Shown here: positions 1 through 8,830 of the stretch, one piece after another
Numbering within the stretch: the stretch's first letter is position 1
Layout: each line of letters opens with the position of its first letter
NCBI GenBank assembly: GCA_009594865.1
Contig: VOPT01000001.1
Coordinates: 62,001 to 126,000 of the forward strand
From: Nitrospira sp.
GTDB taxonomy: Bacteria > Nitrospirota > Nitrospiria > Nitrospirales > Nitrospiraceae
Direction: 5' to 3'
Length of the DNA: 64,000 nucleotides
The notes under the pieces: model-generated
What the model was told of the DNA's origin: nothing
The model's database searches: none
What the model saw: only the letters and a program-made list of their open reading frames with translations
Position numbers and translations under genes: made by a program

Positions 1-2077
1 AGAACTTATTGAAGTCGCCGCCGCTCGGATCCTGAAGCTGCACGGAAAACCCACCCGTCGCACCGAGCCCGCGAATCGACGGGGCGTTGAAGGCAAGGAT
101 CAGCGCCTCTGGAATCTTGGCAAATTCTCCATACGCCGCGCCGATCAAGGATTTGACATGCTGCTGCGGCGCCTTGCGGTCGTCCCAATGTTGGAGCGGC
201 ACGAACATCGTCGCCGCATTGGGGCCACGCGTACTAAAGACGAAGTTCTGTCCGGAGAGGGCATCCGTCGAGTGAATCGCCGGATTGGCCAAGTAATAAT
301 TTTCGATCTTGCTCAACACCGCATCCGTACGCTGCTTCGACGCCCCATCGGGAAGTTGCACGATCGTAATAAAATACCCCTGGTCTTCTTCCGGCAGGAA
401 GCTGTTGGGAATGACCCTGAACAACAACAACACGCCGGTCAGTAGCACGGCAAACACCGCCACCGACAGCACACGCCGGGTCAGCGCCACCCCGACCGTC
501 GAGATATAGCGCCCCTGCATGGAGGAAAAGGTCCGATTGAACAGGCCGAACAACCCGTGGTGTCGTTCCTCGCCAGGCTTGAGCACGAGAGCGCAGAGCG
601 CAGGGCTAAGCGTCAACGCCACAAAACCGGAGATAATCACGGCGATGGAAATCGTAATGGCGAACTGCTTGTACAACTCCCCGGTGATGCCGCCAAGAAA
701 GCCGACGGGCACGAACACGGCGCACAACACGAGCACAATGGCGATCACCGGCCCCGTCACTTCCTCCATCGCCCGCTTCGCCGCGTTCTTCGCCGACAGT
801 TTCCCCTGGGTCATGTGCCGTTCGCAATTTTCTACGACGACGATTGCATCGTCCACCACGATACCGATGGCCAGAACCATTCCGAACAACGTAAGGGTAT
901 TGATCGAAAAGCCCAGCGCCTGCATGCCGGCGAAGGTGCCGATAAGGGATACCGGCACCGCGACGCCCGGAATCAACGTCGCGCGCCAGCTTTGCAAAAA
1001 CAGGTAGACCACCAGGATGACGAGCACCATCGCTTCGGCCAGCGTCTTCACGACTTCTTTGATCGAGACATCGATAAAGCGCGTGGTGTCATAGGGGATA
1101 TCGTACGACACACCGGTGGGAAATCCCTTGGAGACCTCGGCCAATTCGGCGCGAAGCCGCTTCACCGTTTCGAGCGCATTCGCTCCCGGCGAGAGGAACG
1201 TCAGCAAAAACACATTCGGCTTGCCGTTCCAGCGCCCTTCCAGCGTATACGATTGTGCTCCCAGTTCAACACGGGCCACGTCCTTCAAGCGGACCATCGC
1301 CCCGTTCGGCATGGCACGGACGATCATCTCCTCGAAGTCTTTCACTTCCGTCAGGCGGCCTTGCGTAATGACGGGGATGGTCAGCTCGGTGCCCTTCAAG
1401 GCCGGTTCACGGCCGATGGTTCCGGCGGGGAAATCCCGATTCTGCTCACGAACGACATTCGCAATATCGGTCGGCATGAGACCGAGCTGGGCCATGCGGA
1501 TCGGATCCAGAATCAGCCGCATCGAATAATTCTGAGACCCGAACACCACCGCATTGCCCACCCCGCGGAGACGCTTCAGGTTGTCGAGGACGCGAAGAAT
1601 CGCATAGTTGGAGAGATAGACTGTGTCATGCGTGGGATCAGTCGAACTCAAGGCGACAACGGCCAACAGGTCCGGCGAGACCTTGTTGATACTGATGCCC
1701 TGTCGGACCACCTCGGGCGGTAACTGCGGCTCCGCGAGTTTCACCCGGTTCTGCGTCTGCACTTGTGCAATGTCAACGTCCGTGCCGATCTCGAAGGTCA
1801 ATTTGATCGACATGTGGCCGTCGTTCGTACTGGTGGAATCGTAGTACAGCAGATTGTCGATGCCGGGCAGTTGCACCTCTATCGGACGCGCCACCGAATC
1901 AGCCAGGATCTCCGCATTGGCGCCCGGATAGTCGGCTTCGATCTGCACGACGGGCGGGGTGATTTCGGGGAATTGGGCGATGGGGAGCGCCTGCAAGGCG
2001 ACCAAGCCCAGCACCATGATGACGATCGACAGCACCGATGCAAAGATCGGGCGGTCGATAAAAAAATGTGAGATCAC
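1..2077 (-). CDS. RND efflux pump permease, HAE1/AcrB type (C-terminus beyond left edge)
   Basis: Inner-membrane proton-driven pump subunit of a tripartite exporter. Direct translation gives about 692 residues of the roughly 1,050 usual for the family; the rest lies outside the window. The N-terminus reads ISHFFIDRPIFASVLS, the standard cytoplasmic helix leading into the first membrane segment, followed by the first porter domain. The fourth membrane helix carries VVDDAIVVVENCERH, with the Asp pair used for proton relay. The GTG start overlaps the stop codon of the adaptor gene (GTGA), so the two are translationally coupled. Substrate cannot be read from the sequence. No outer-membrane partner is visible beside this pair; one could lie to the left. 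Confidence 0.93.
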   Translation of the reverse strand, partial: MISHFFIDRPIFASVLSIVIMVLGLVALQALPIAQFPEITPPVVQIEADYPGANAEILADSVARPIEVQLPGIDNLLYYDSTSTNDGHMSIKLTFEIGTDVDIAQVQTQNRVKLAEPQLPPEVVRQGISINKVSPDLLAVVALSSTDPTHDTVYLSNYAILRVLDNLKRLRGVGNAVVFGSQNYSMRLILDPIRMAQLGLMPTDIANVVREQNRDFPAGTIGREPALKGTELTIPVITQGRLTEVKDFEEMIVRAMPNGAMVRLKDVARVELGAQSYTLEGRWNGKPNVFLLTFLSPGANALETVKRLRAELAEVSKGFPTGVSYDIPYDTTRFIDVSIKEVVKTLAEAMVLVILVVYLFLQSWRATLIPGVAVPVSLIGTFAGMQALGFSINTLTLFGMVLAIGIVVDDAIVVVENCERHMTQGKLSAKNAAKRAMEEVTGPVIAIVLVLCAVFVPVGFLGGITGELYKQFAITISIAVIISGFVALTLSPALCALVLKPGEERHHGLFGLFNRTFSSMQGRYISTVGVALTRRVLSVAVFAVLLTGVLLLFRVIPNSFLPEEDQGYFITIVQLPDGASKQRTDAVLSKIENYYLANPAIHSTDALSGQNFVFSTRGPNAATMFVPLQHWDDRKAPQQHVKSLIGAAYGEFAKIPEALILAFNAPSIRGLGATGGFSVQLQDPSGGDFNKF

Positions 2078-3264
2078 GAGGCGGGCTCCGGGGGGGCGGT
2101 AGCCGGAGCGGTCGCCGCACCGGCTTCGGGAACGGGCACCGGTTTTACCACAGCACCAGGCGCGATTTTATGCAGGCCCTCCACAATGATGCGATCGCCG
2201 ACATGCAATCCCTCCTCGACGATCCACTGACTCCCTTGCCAACTGCTCGCCAGGATTTCCCGCATCTCAACCTTATCGTCCTTGCCCACGACGAATACGA
2301 TCGAGCCCTTCGCGCCCTGCTGTACCGCACGTTGCGGCACCAGGATGGCGCCTGTCTTGAGCGTGCCCTTGAACCGCACTCGCACGAACTGTCCCGGCAA
2401 CAACACTCGCTGCGGGTTGGGGAACACAACTCGCGCCTGCCGCGACCCGGTATCGGTTTTTAATCCCACATCCAGCAGATCCAACACGCCTTCATGCCGA
2501 TAGGTCGTCCCATCCACAAAGGTGAGCACGCCGCGCAATTGGTACACACCCGGATGCTGAATCCGTTTGGCATCGGTATCGCGCCTGCGCTTCAACAAGA
2601 AACTCTCCGGCGCACTGACGATCACATACATGGGATCGACTTGATGAATCATCGTGAGCAAATCTGTCTGCGCCGATACCAATCGCCCTTCATATACACG
2701 CGTTCGTTCGATCATCCCGTCGATGGGCGCAACGATCAGTGTGTTATCGAGATCGAATTTGGCTTTGACGAGTTCAGCCTTCGCGCCTTCGAGGGCAGCT
2801 TTCGCAGCCAACTGTTCGGCGACGGCATCATCCACATCTTTCGTGCTCACCGCCTGTTCCGCCAGGAGCGGCTTCACGCGTGTGAGGTTCTGATTCGCCT
2901 GGACCAACCGGGCTTCTGATTGTGCGACTTTGGCCTTGGCACTCAGCATCGCGGCATGGAAGGGCACGGGATCGATCTGATACAGGCGATCCCCTTTTTT
3001 AACGTCGCGGCCTTCCTTGAAGAACCACTGTTTCAAGAGGCCGGTGACCTGCGAGCGGATCTCTACGGGACGCGAGGATTCGGCCTGCCCGATGAACTCC
3101 GGTTCGTCAGGCACATCCTGCGCAGTCGCGACCACAATCCCCACTTCTGGAACCGGCGGTGCGGGTGCCGAGCCGGCTTCCTGCTTGCAACCCGGCAGAA
3201 GCGCCAACGCAAGCCACCCGCACACCATCGGGGCTACCGTGGACCATCGCAATCGCCTGACCAT
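2074..3264 (-). CDS. RND efflux periplasmic adaptor (membrane fusion) lipoprotein
   Basis: AcrA/MexA-type adaptor that links the downstream RND pump to an outer-membrane channel. The 396-residue protein starts with a lipoprotein signal ending in LLPGC, so Cys26 should be lipidated. It then shows the split lipoyl-like domain (about 60-95 and 205-235) around an alpha-helical hairpin rich in Ala, Lys and Glu (about 100-180), then beta-barrel and membrane-proximal domains, and a Pro/Ala-rich tail. It is the first gene of the operon and overlaps the pump gene by 4 bases. No regulator sits next to it. Confidence 0.93.
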   Translation of the reverse strand: MVRRLRWSTVAPMVCGWLALALLPGCKQEAGSAPAPPVPEVGIVVATAQDVPDEPEFIGQAESSRPVEIRSQVTGLLKQWFFKEGRDVKKGDRLYQIDPVPFHAAMLSAKAKVAQSEARLVQANQNLTRVKPLLAEQAVSTKDVDDAVAEQLAAKAALEGAKAELVKAKFDLDNTLIVAPIDGMIERTRVYEGRLVSAQTDLLTMIHQVDPMYVIVSAPESFLLKRRRDTDAKRIQHPGVYQLRGVLTFVDGTTYRHEGVLDLLDVGLKTDTGSRQARVVFPNPQRVLLPGQFVRVRFKGTLKTGAILVPQRAVQQGAKGSIVFVVGKDDKVEMREILASSWQGSQWIVEEGLHVGDRIIVEGLHKIAPGAVVKPVPVPEAGAATAPATAPPEPAS

Positions 3265-3647
3265 GCGTACTCCTGACTACAATCTGAACTGCCGCGCCTG
3301 CGGAGATGACTGCGTACCCATCTTACTGCTTGGCTGCGATGTAAGCAACGAGCCCCTTCCCGCCGAAAGCAGCGGATTGTGAGAGGCCCGGCTCTAGATC
3401 AGGAGAAAACGTCCGGCAGAGGCTAAGAACGATGGCGGGACTCTGTCGGAAACGATCGTCGCACGATCAATCGGCATCGCCACGGGCTGCAGTGACAACA
3501 CAAAGAGGATTCATGGACATCCGGAACGAGAGTTCGAGCCGCGGTGGCGGGGATACTCACCTCGCTACTTCGAGAAGAGGCATCCCCGACAGCCATGTCA
3601 CCGTTGGCCGATGACGTGATCGCCATCGGCTGATGGCAGGTGCAGCC
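3265..3647. other. Intergenic region without a recognised gene
   Basis: About 380 bases between the DUF1579 gene and the adaptor gene, both read leftward. Short open frames exist on both strands but have no ribosome binding site, no protein-like composition and no family I recognise. The promoter of the adaptor-pump operon should lie here. I looked for a sigma54 GG-N10-GC element and for the ECF42 motif and found neither. Confidence 0.5.
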
Positions 3648-4247
3648 CTATGATTTTCGTGTATAGGTGATCTCCATGAACTTCATTTCCTTCCCATGCC
3701 CATGGGTCCCGAACATTTCAAACGTCTGTGAGTTCTGATCGATGATTTTCCACACCGCACGGTGATGCATCTGCCCTCCGCCCGGTTCCGGATGTGCCCC
3801 CTTCAAGGTAATCGTTTTGCCGTCTGGACTGGCCGTACCTTGCATGGTGAAAATGCCGGTTCCCATGCTATCCATCCAGGCCGTGACATACTTCTTGGTC
3901 ATATTGTCATACGCATCGATGCCGATTCCGGCAAAGGGTTGCCCCATCATGGTGCCGTTGAATTCCTGATAGAGAAATCGCCCGTCCAACAACATCTTCA
4001 TGTCTGCGGTGCCCGTGGATTCGGACGGCGGCTTTCCTGGCTCCGTCCATTCTTTCGTCTGAGTCGTCCAGCTCCCGGCAAGACCGGCGAATAACTTGTG
4101 GGGCTCGCCCGGCATGGCCGCCTTCTTCCACACCTCCATCATGGCTTGAGGGTCCATGGCCTTTCCGGACTTCTTCTCCTTGGCAAAGACTGGCAGGGTC
4201 ATGATGACTGTGCAGAGACAGGCAAGCATCAGTGATGTAGACCGCAT
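3648..4247 (-). CDS. Exported DUF1579 family protein
   Basis: 199-residue protein with a Sec signal peptide (hydrophobic stretch to about residue 22, cleavage near VFA-KEKK). The mature part matches DUF1579: a GSWTTQTKEW-like start, the phrase LLDGRFLYQEFNGTMMGQPF, and a lipocalin-like run of beta strands. Its function is unknown. The start has AGGAGG five bases upstream. It is the last leftward gene after the ECF42-controlled VOC and DGPF genes, 120 bases below them, so it may or may not be co-transcribed. DUF1579, YCII and VOC proteins often sit together near ECF sigma factors, which supports a shared role. Confidence 0.85.
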   Translation of the reverse strand: MRSTSLMLACLCTVIMTLPVFAKEKKSGKAMDPQAMMEVWKKAAMPGEPHKLFAGLAGSWTTQTKEWTEPGKPPSESTGTADMKMLLDGRFLYQEFNGTMMGQPFAGIGIDAYDNMTKKYVTAWMDSMGTGIFTMQGTASPDGKTITLKGAHPEPGGGQMHHRAVWKIIDQNSQTFEMFGTHGHGKEMKFMEITYTRKS

Positions 4248-4367
4248 GGTGGCCTCCTATTACGGGTGAGGATGACGCCTTTCGATCTCATAGCGCCATC
4301 CGGTTGATCAGAGCTCTACATTGATGGTGTGCACCGTGGCTGAACGGCGCAGCCAACCTGAGTCTAG

Positions 4368-4850
4368 TCAAACACGCGGCGATGGGCTGGTCAATGCACC
4401 GCCGTCACCGCCTGCGACTGTCCTCGACTGCTTCTGGCCGATCTGCGCGCGCAGGCGATCCTCTTGCGCTCTCAGTTCCGGTGTGAACTCGGCGCCGAAG
4501 TCCTCCACCTCGAAGACCTGGCGAATCTCAATCTCGGACTCGCCGGGCATCGAATTGGGACACCGTTTAACCCACTCGATCGCCTCTTCCTTCGACCGGC
4601 ATTGCCATAACCAATAGCCGGCAATCAGTTCCTTGGTCTCGGCAAAGGGGCCATCGATCACGGTGCGTCGAGTGCCTGAGAATCTGACGCGCGCGCCGTT
4701 GATGCTCGGATGGAGTCCATCGCCCGCCAGCATCACGCCGGCTTGGACGAGTGCCTCGTTGAACTTCCCCATCTCGCTCAACAACTGCTGGCTCGGCATG
4801 ATGCCGGCCTCCGACTCTTTGGTCGCCTTGATGATGATCATAAATCGCAT
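4368..4850 (-). CDS. YCII-related (DGPF) domain protein
   Basis: 160-residue cytoplasmic protein of the YCII/DGPF family, with the signature IDGPFAETKELIAGYW near residue 67 that names the group. The first 120 residues form the ferredoxin-like domain; the charged C-terminal 40 residues are an extension. The biochemical role of these proteins is not established. DGPF genes are the characteristic neighbours of ECF42 sigma factors. The gene starts 13 bases after the VOC gene, with AAGGAG nine bases before the ATG, so the two form one unit behind the ECF42-type promoter at 5412-5437. Confidence 0.88.
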   Translation of the reverse strand: MRFMIIIKATKESEAGIMPSQQLLSEMGKFNEALVQAGVMLAGDGLHPSINGARVRFSGTRRTVIDGPFAETKELIAGYWLWQCRSKEEAIEWVKRCPNSMPGESEIEIRQVFEVEDFGAEFTPELRAQEDRLRAQIGQKQSRTVAGGDGGALTSPSPRV

Positions 4851-4863
4851 GGTCCGGTACTCC

Positions 4864-5352
4864 TTATATGCCTTCGTAGGCCTGCTTCAAGGTGTTGAGG
4901 TCGGGTTTCGTCACCTGCAAGATCGCCGTCATGACCCGTTCGGACTTCTGAGGATCTTTGTCACGCAACATCGCTTCCCACTCGGGAGAGACGATTTGCC
5001 ACGACAATCCGTACTTATCCTTGAGCCATCCGCATGGCCCCGCCTCTCCCCCGTCCCGCGTGAGTATGTCCCACAAGTCGTCAATCTCCTTTTGCGTCCG
5101 GCATTTCACCATGAAGGAGACCGCTTCAGTAAATTTGAAGACCGGCCCCCCGTTCAACGCGACATATTCCTGCCCGTCGATCTCAAAGGTAACCGTCATG
5201 ACCGAGCCTTTTGGTCTTCCCGCAGCCTGTGCCCCGGCCTCTCCATAACGGGTGATGTGCCCCATCTTTGAATGCTTAAAGATCCACACGTAAAACTCGG
5301 CCGCCTCCTCGGCCTGATTATCAAACCAGAGGCAGGGGGTGATGCTGTGCAT
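4864..5352 (-). CDS. VOC family protein, PhnB/3-demethylubiquinone methyltransferase-like
   Basis: 162-residue vicinal-oxygen-chelate protein. It begins MHSITPCLWFDNQAEEA and contains EFYVWIF, GGPVFKFTEAVSF and YGLSWQIVSPEW, the pattern of the PhnB-like family. An upstream in-frame ATG at 5409 is less likely: the chosen ATG has AAAGGA upstream and starts exactly where the family does. Enzymatic activity is unknown. It is the first gene after the ECF42-type promoter at 5412-5437, about 60 bases away, and is followed by a DGPF gene. Confidence 0.88.
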   Translation of the reverse strand: MHSITPCLWFDNQAEEAAEFYVWIFKHSKMGHITRYGEAGAQAAGRPKGSVMTVTFEIDGQEYVALNGGPVFKFTEAVSFMVKCRTQKEIDDLWDILTRDGGEAGPCGWLKDKYGLSWQIVSPEWEAMLRDKDPQKSERVMTAILQVTKPDLNTLKQAYEGI

Positions 5353-5411
5353 GTCCGATGGTTCCTTTCTCTGATCGGAAAACGGTCTGCCTTCGTACCT
5401 TCTGAGCATTA

Positions 5412-5437
5412 GTCGAACGCGCAGCGCAAAATCGACA
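5412..5437 (-). promoter_or_regulatory. ECF42-type promoter upstream of the VOC-DGPF pair
   Basis: On the minus strand TGTCGA (5437-5432) is followed by 16 bases and CGAC (5415-5412). From memory, ECF42 promoters in Streptomyces have TGTCGA at -35 and CGAY at -10. The site is about 60 bases before the VOC start codon, and the same motif with the same spacing recurs at 8730-8755. The sigma factor is encoded nearby. The binding is inferred. Confidence 0.75.
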
Positions 5438-5479
5438 GGTCGGTGACTGGAACGGCCGGTGACCTGCCGTTATCCGCGG

Positions 5480-5845
5480 CTAGGCTTCCGGCAAACCTTC
5501 GATCTCCCGAACCAGCCGAACTTCCACCGTACCGATGCGTGCGCCGGGAATCCGCGCCGCAATACCAACAGCATCCTGAAGGTTACGGGCCTCGACGAGA
5601 AAGTACCCGGCCGTTTGTTCACGTGTTTCCGCAAATGGACCGTCGGTCACGATCACCCTACCCTCACGAACCTGAACACGCGCCGCCGTGGAAGTCGGAT
5701 GCAATGGCGACGCACTGACATACTGTCCCTTGGCATGGAGTTGATGCGTCAACTGCACAGATTCAGCGAGCATCTCCCGCCTCGTGGTTTCAGCCATCTT
5801 GGCGAAAGCCTCTTCACTATGATGAACCAGCAGTAGATACTTCAT
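5480..5845 (-). CDS. YCII-related (DGPF) domain protein
   Basis: 121-residue single-domain protein. It starts MKYLLLVHHSEEAF and carries VTDGPFAETREQTAGYFLVEA, the DGPF signature, ending with an IGTVEVR strand. It is the short form of the family and resembles the copy at 7865-8221 more than the extended one at 4368. GGAGG lies before the start. It follows the MoaD-like gene by about 35 bases and probably shares its transcript. The function is unknown beyond its association with the ECF42 sigma factor of this cluster. Confidence 0.88.
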   Translation of the reverse strand: MKYLLLVHHSEEAFAKMAETTRREMLAESVQLTHQLHAKGQYVSASPLHPTSTAARVQVREGRVIVTDGPFAETREQTAGYFLVEARNLQDAVGIAARIPGARIGTVEVRLVREIEGLPEA

Positions 5846-5880
5846 ACACCTGCCTCCACTCCTCTCTGTACCAAGTCGCG

Positions 5881-6177
5881 CTAGCCACCAGCCATGGCCC
5901 CCACGATGAACAACGGTTCCACTCCCTTCGCGACCGATTCGGGCAAGGAAACATCCGGCGGGTCGTGTGACACATCCTGCTCGCAGGCGAAGAACCGGAT
6001 AAACGGCCGGCGTCGTTTGGTCACATGGTCGCGAATCGTTCCTCGCAACACCGGATAACGCGCCTCCAACACATCGAGAACCGTCTGCTGCGTGACAGGC
6101 CCGACCACATCCAGCAACACTTCACCATTGACCTTCGCCAGCGTCCGCAAATGCTGAGGCAATATCACGCGCACCAT
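5881..6177 (-). CDS. MoaD/ThiS-like ubiquitin-fold protein
   Basis: 98-residue small protein. It begins [20 protein letters not shown], runs through a beta-grasp pattern and ends AIVG-like with a C-terminal GAMAGG, the double-glycine tail typical of MoaD/ThiS sulfur carriers. The ATG used here has GGAGG six bases upstream; an in-frame ATG 30 bases earlier adds no conserved residues. MoaD-like proteins are often encoded beside the BNR/sialidase-like protein that precedes it here. Whether it carries sulfur or acts otherwise is not known. No E1-like activating enzyme is visible nearby. Confidence 0.85.
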   Translation of the reverse strand: MVRVILPQHLRTLAKVNGEVLLDVVGPVTQQTVLDVLEARYPVLRGTIRDHVTKRRRPFIRFFACEQDVSHDPPDVSLPESVAKGVEPLFIVGAMAGG

Positions 6178-6290
6178 GAAACACCTCCAGACGTGGCCGT
6201 ATCTCACTCAGTCAAACGTTCAACATGCAATGCGACAACCGACAGGCTGCTCGACCGTCATTGTGACCCAACGAGCGCTCAAAACGATCC

Positions 6291-6390
6291 TCCAGCAAGG
6301 CCGCAGCCAACGGAGGCGCCGGAGGCGTAGCCCTGGGCTACGTTGAGGACGCGTCCGAGGCGAGAACGCCGCGGGAGGGCGTTTTCAGCG
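6291..6390 (-). repeat. REP-like intergenic repeat, copy A
   Basis: About 100 bases downstream of the BNR-protein gene. It shares blocks with copy B at 7755-7854: TCCAGC.AGGCCGCAG, GAGGCGTA, a short hairpin, GAGAACG.CG and TTTTCAGCG. The central hairpin is CGTAGCCC-T-GGGCTACG (6326-6342). From memory, similar repeats are common between Nitrospira genes. It may act as a mild terminator or RNA stabiliser. Confidence 0.6.
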
Positions 6391-6395
6391 CTTCG

Positions 6396-7577
6396 TTATA
6401 GCGTTTGCGCTTCGACGGAGAGCACCGCCGGCAAATCCCGCACAATCGGGGTCCAGCTATCTCCGCCGTCGGCCGACCCGTAGACCTGGCCGCCGGTCGT
6501 CCCGAAGTACAGGCCGCAGGGATCGAGTGAGTCGACGGACATCGCATCGCGCAGGATGTTCACGTAACAGTTTTCTTGCGGCAGCCCCTTTGTCAGCGGT
6601 TCCCATTCATTGCCGCCGCTCCGGCTGCGGTAGACTCGCAGCTTGCCCTCTGGTGGGTAATGCTCGGAGTCGCTCTTGATCGGCACCACGTAGACGGTAT
6701 TCGGTTCATGCGCATGCACCGCAATCGGGAAACCGAAATCCGTGGGCAGGTTCCCGCTGATTTCCTGCCAGGACTCTCCGCCATCGTCGCTGCGCATCAC
6801 GTCCCAATGTTTCTGCATGAAGAGCACGTTCGGACGGGACGCATGCATGGTAATGCAATGCACGCAATGGCCGACCTCCGAATCGGGATCAGGCAGTTCA
6901 AACTGCGACTTCAGGCCGCGATTGGTCGGCCGCCAGCTCTTACCCCCATTGTCGGTCCGGAACACGCCTGCCGCGCTGATGGCAATATGCATCCGTTGCG
7001 GGTTGGCCGGATCCTGCACGATCGTATGCAAGCACATCCCGCCGGCGCCCGGCTGCCACAGCTTGCCCTTGGCATCACGCAGGCCGGCGAGTTCGTGCCA
7101 GGTCCGTCCCCCATCCGTCGAACGAAAGAGCGCCGCATCCTCTACCCCGGCGTATACCATGTCCGGATCAGTCAACGACGGTTCCAGGTGCCACACCCGC
7201 TTGAACTCCCAGGGACGTTGCGTGCCGTCGTAATGTTGATGTGTGGTGAGCGGCTTCCCGGTTTCCGCCGACTGGTCATAGACGAACATGTTGCTTGCGC
7301 CATTCGGCATGCCGTCCGCTCCCATGAGATCCTCGGGCTTCGTGCCGGGAGGATTCCAGGTCTTGCCGCCGTCATCCGAACGCTGAATGACCTGCCCGAA
7401 CCAACTACTGGTTTGCGACGCATAAATGCGGTTGGGATCAGCGGATGAACCCTTGAGGTGATACAGCTCCCACCCGCCGAAATGCGGGCCTGTCACATCC
7501 CACTGCTTCCGGGTGCCATCCGATGTCAAAATGAACGCCCCTTTCCTTGTGCCGACAAGTATCCGTACCCGGCTCAT
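6396..7577 (-). CDS. BNR/Asp-box beta-propeller protein (sialidase- or photosystem-factor-like)
   Basis: 393-residue protein without a signal peptide, built of repeated Asp-box motifs: [33 protein letters not shown] and SADGGDSW, spaced along the chain. This predicts a beta-propeller of the sialidase/VPS10/Ycf48 class. The catalytic Arg triad of true sialidases is not evident, so glycosidase activity should not be assumed. The start has a strong AAAGGAG. It is followed by the MoaD-like gene, a common pairing, and lies inside the leftward ECF42 cluster. Confidence 0.85.
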   Translation of the reverse strand: MSRVRILVGTRKGAFILTSDGTRKQWDVTGPHFGGWELYHLKGSSADPNRIYASQTSSWFGQVIQRSDDGGKTWNPPGTKPEDLMGADGMPNGASNMFVYDQSAETGKPLTTHQHYDGTQRPWEFKRVWHLEPSLTDPDMVYAGVEDAALFRSTDGGRTWHELAGLRDAKGKLWQPGAGGMCLHTIVQDPANPQRMHIAISAAGVFRTDNGGKSWRPTNRGLKSQFELPDPDSEVGHCVHCITMHASRPNVLFMQKHWDVMRSDDGGESWQEISGNLPTDFGFPIAVHAHEPNTVYVVPIKSDSEHYPPEGKLRVYRSRSGGNEWEPLTKGLPQENCYVNILRDAMSVDSLDPCGLYFGTTGGQVYGSADGGDSWTPIVRDLPAVLSVEAQTL

Positions 7578-7754
7578 ACGTCACTCCTTTCTCGCCCATG
7601 ACATGTTCGACAAAACCTGACTCTGATTTGTGGTTCCTTGACGTGTACGGATGGAGGCCACCGCCCCTGTCTGCCGTCTCACGTCCAACGTTTCACGGTC
7701 CATCTTCAGCACGTCACTATCGTCTCCGCCGCAAGCGAGCGGTCACAATGACTG

Positions 7755-7854
7755 TCCAGCGAGGCCGCAGGGAACGACGCGAATGAGGCGTACCCACCGG
7801 GTACGTCGCAGTGAGAGTCGCGACTGAGAACGACGCCGGCAGCTATTTTCAGCG
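7755..7854 (-). repeat. REP-like intergenic repeat, copy B
   Basis: About 100 bases just beyond the stop codon of the DGPF gene at 7865. It has the same block order as copy A at 6291-6390. The central hairpin is CGTACCC-ACC-GGGTACG (7789-7805); the stem sequence differs from copy A while the base pairing is kept, which points to selection on RNA or DNA structure. Confidence 0.6.
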
Positions 7855-7864
7855 GTCGCTCGGG

Positions 7865-8221
7865 TCAGGCGCACCCCTGCTCCTTCATGGGACGAACCTC
7901 CACACTCCCGATGCGAGCGGCAGGGAACTGAGCGGCGATGCGGATGGCATCGTTCAGATCCGGCACATCGAGCAGGAGAAAGCCGCCGAGTTGTTCTTTC
8001 GTTTCGGCAAACGGGCCGTCGATCGTCGATGTCTTACCATCGCGAACCCTCACGGTGGTGGCCGTATCGACCGGGTGAAGCGGGGACGCCGTTACCAGCT
8101 GACCAAGCTTCTGCAACCGGTCGCAATAGGCCATGGATTCGTCCGAAATCGTCTGGCGCTGAGCACTCGGCAGCGCATGCAGGATCTTTTCTTCGACATA
8201 CACCAGGCAAAGATATTTCAT
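7865..8221 (-). CDS. YCII-related (DGPF) domain protein
   Basis: 118-residue single-domain member of the YCII/DGPF family: it starts MKYLCLVYVEEKIL and contains STIDGPFAETKEQLGGF near residue 65. AAAGGA precedes the start. It follows the VOC gene by 55 bases and is probably expressed from the ECF42-type promoter at 8730-8755. Three DGPF paralogues in 6 kb are a recognised mark of ECF42 loci; what the proteins do is unknown. Confidence 0.88.
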   Translation of the reverse strand: MKYLCLVYVEEKILHALPSAQRQTISDESMAYCDRLQKLGQLVTASPLHPVDTATTVRVRDGKTSTIDGPFAETKEQLGGFLLLDVPDLNDAIRIAAQFPAARIGSVEVRPMKEQGCA

Positions 8222-8276
8222 GATGGGTTCCTTTGATGATTAGGCTCAGCTGGACTTCATGCCCCATGGTCTCGCT

Positions 8277-8690
8277 CTACTTCGCTTGTGGATTCATCTC
8301 CCACAACGCAAACGTGTTCGACTCCGTGTCCTGGCAGATCACGAAATAGCCCATTCCGGGCACAGGGGTTTTCGGTTTGCAAACAGTCCCGCCGAGCTTC
8401 TGCACCTTGGCGGCAGCCTTGTCGACGGACGGCACGGAGACATACGCGGTAATCGGCTGACGCGGCTGTTGGCGCGGGAGCAGCCCGCCGTCGAGTGTCG
8501 CCTTTCCGCCGCCGGTATCAATATGCCAATAGTCCGGCATCGCGGGAAACCGGCTGATCTTCCACCCGAACAAGGCGCTGTAAAACTTCTTCGCTCGCGG
8601 CAGGTCGTCGGCCGGAATATCGAACCACACCAGACTCGCCGGGCACTCGGCTTTCTTCGTTTTCTTATCGGTTGAGGGACGCTTCGCCAT
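8277..8690 (-). CDS. VOC (glyoxalase/bleomycin-resistance fold) protein
   Basis: 137-residue protein with a Lys-rich N-terminus, then VWFDIPADDLPRAKKFYSAL, an arrangement typical of the YagE/CFP-30-like VOC group, and a C-terminal GMGYFVICQDTESNTFALWE. Metal ligands cannot be assigned with confidence. GGAGG lies before the ATG. It is the first gene downstream of the ECF42-type promoter at 8730-8755 (about 40 bases) and directly follows the sigma factor gene in the reading direction. Confidence 0.87.
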   Translation of the reverse strand: MAKRPSTDKKTKKAECPASLVWFDIPADDLPRAKKFYSALFGWKISRFPAMPDYWHIDTGGGKATLDGGLLPRQQPRQPITAYVSVPSVDKAAAKVQKLGGTVCKPKTPVPGMGYFVICQDTESNTFALWEMNPQAK

Positions 8691-8729
8691 GGGATCCTCC
8701 GTTTAATGAGTGGCTCCTGTCATGAGATA

Positions 8730-8755
8730 GTCGTCGGAGGGGCAAAAAATCGACA
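8730..8755 (-). promoter_or_regulatory. ECF42-type promoter upstream of the VOC gene
   Basis: Minus strand TGTCGA (8755-8750), 16 bases, CGAC (8733-8730). This is identical in both elements and in spacing to the promoter at 5412-5437. It lies between the sigma factor gene and the VOC gene and would give a leader of about 30-35 bases. Confidence 0.75.
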
Positions 8756-8830
8756 GCCTCGAATACCGCAAGGAAGATGTCGCGATATCAAACGGTTAGA
8801 CAAATGCAGGCAGCGGAGCTCTGCGTCGGA

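Noticed and set aside
557..1723. 388-codon plus-strand frame
   Set aside because: Antisense to the RND pump gene, with His/Arg/Asp-rich composition typical of shadow frames.
7608..7613. TGTCGA on the minus strand upstream of the BNR gene
   Set aside because: No CGAC at 16 bases; the expected -10 would fall in the ribosome binding site, so it is not counted as an ECF42 promoter.
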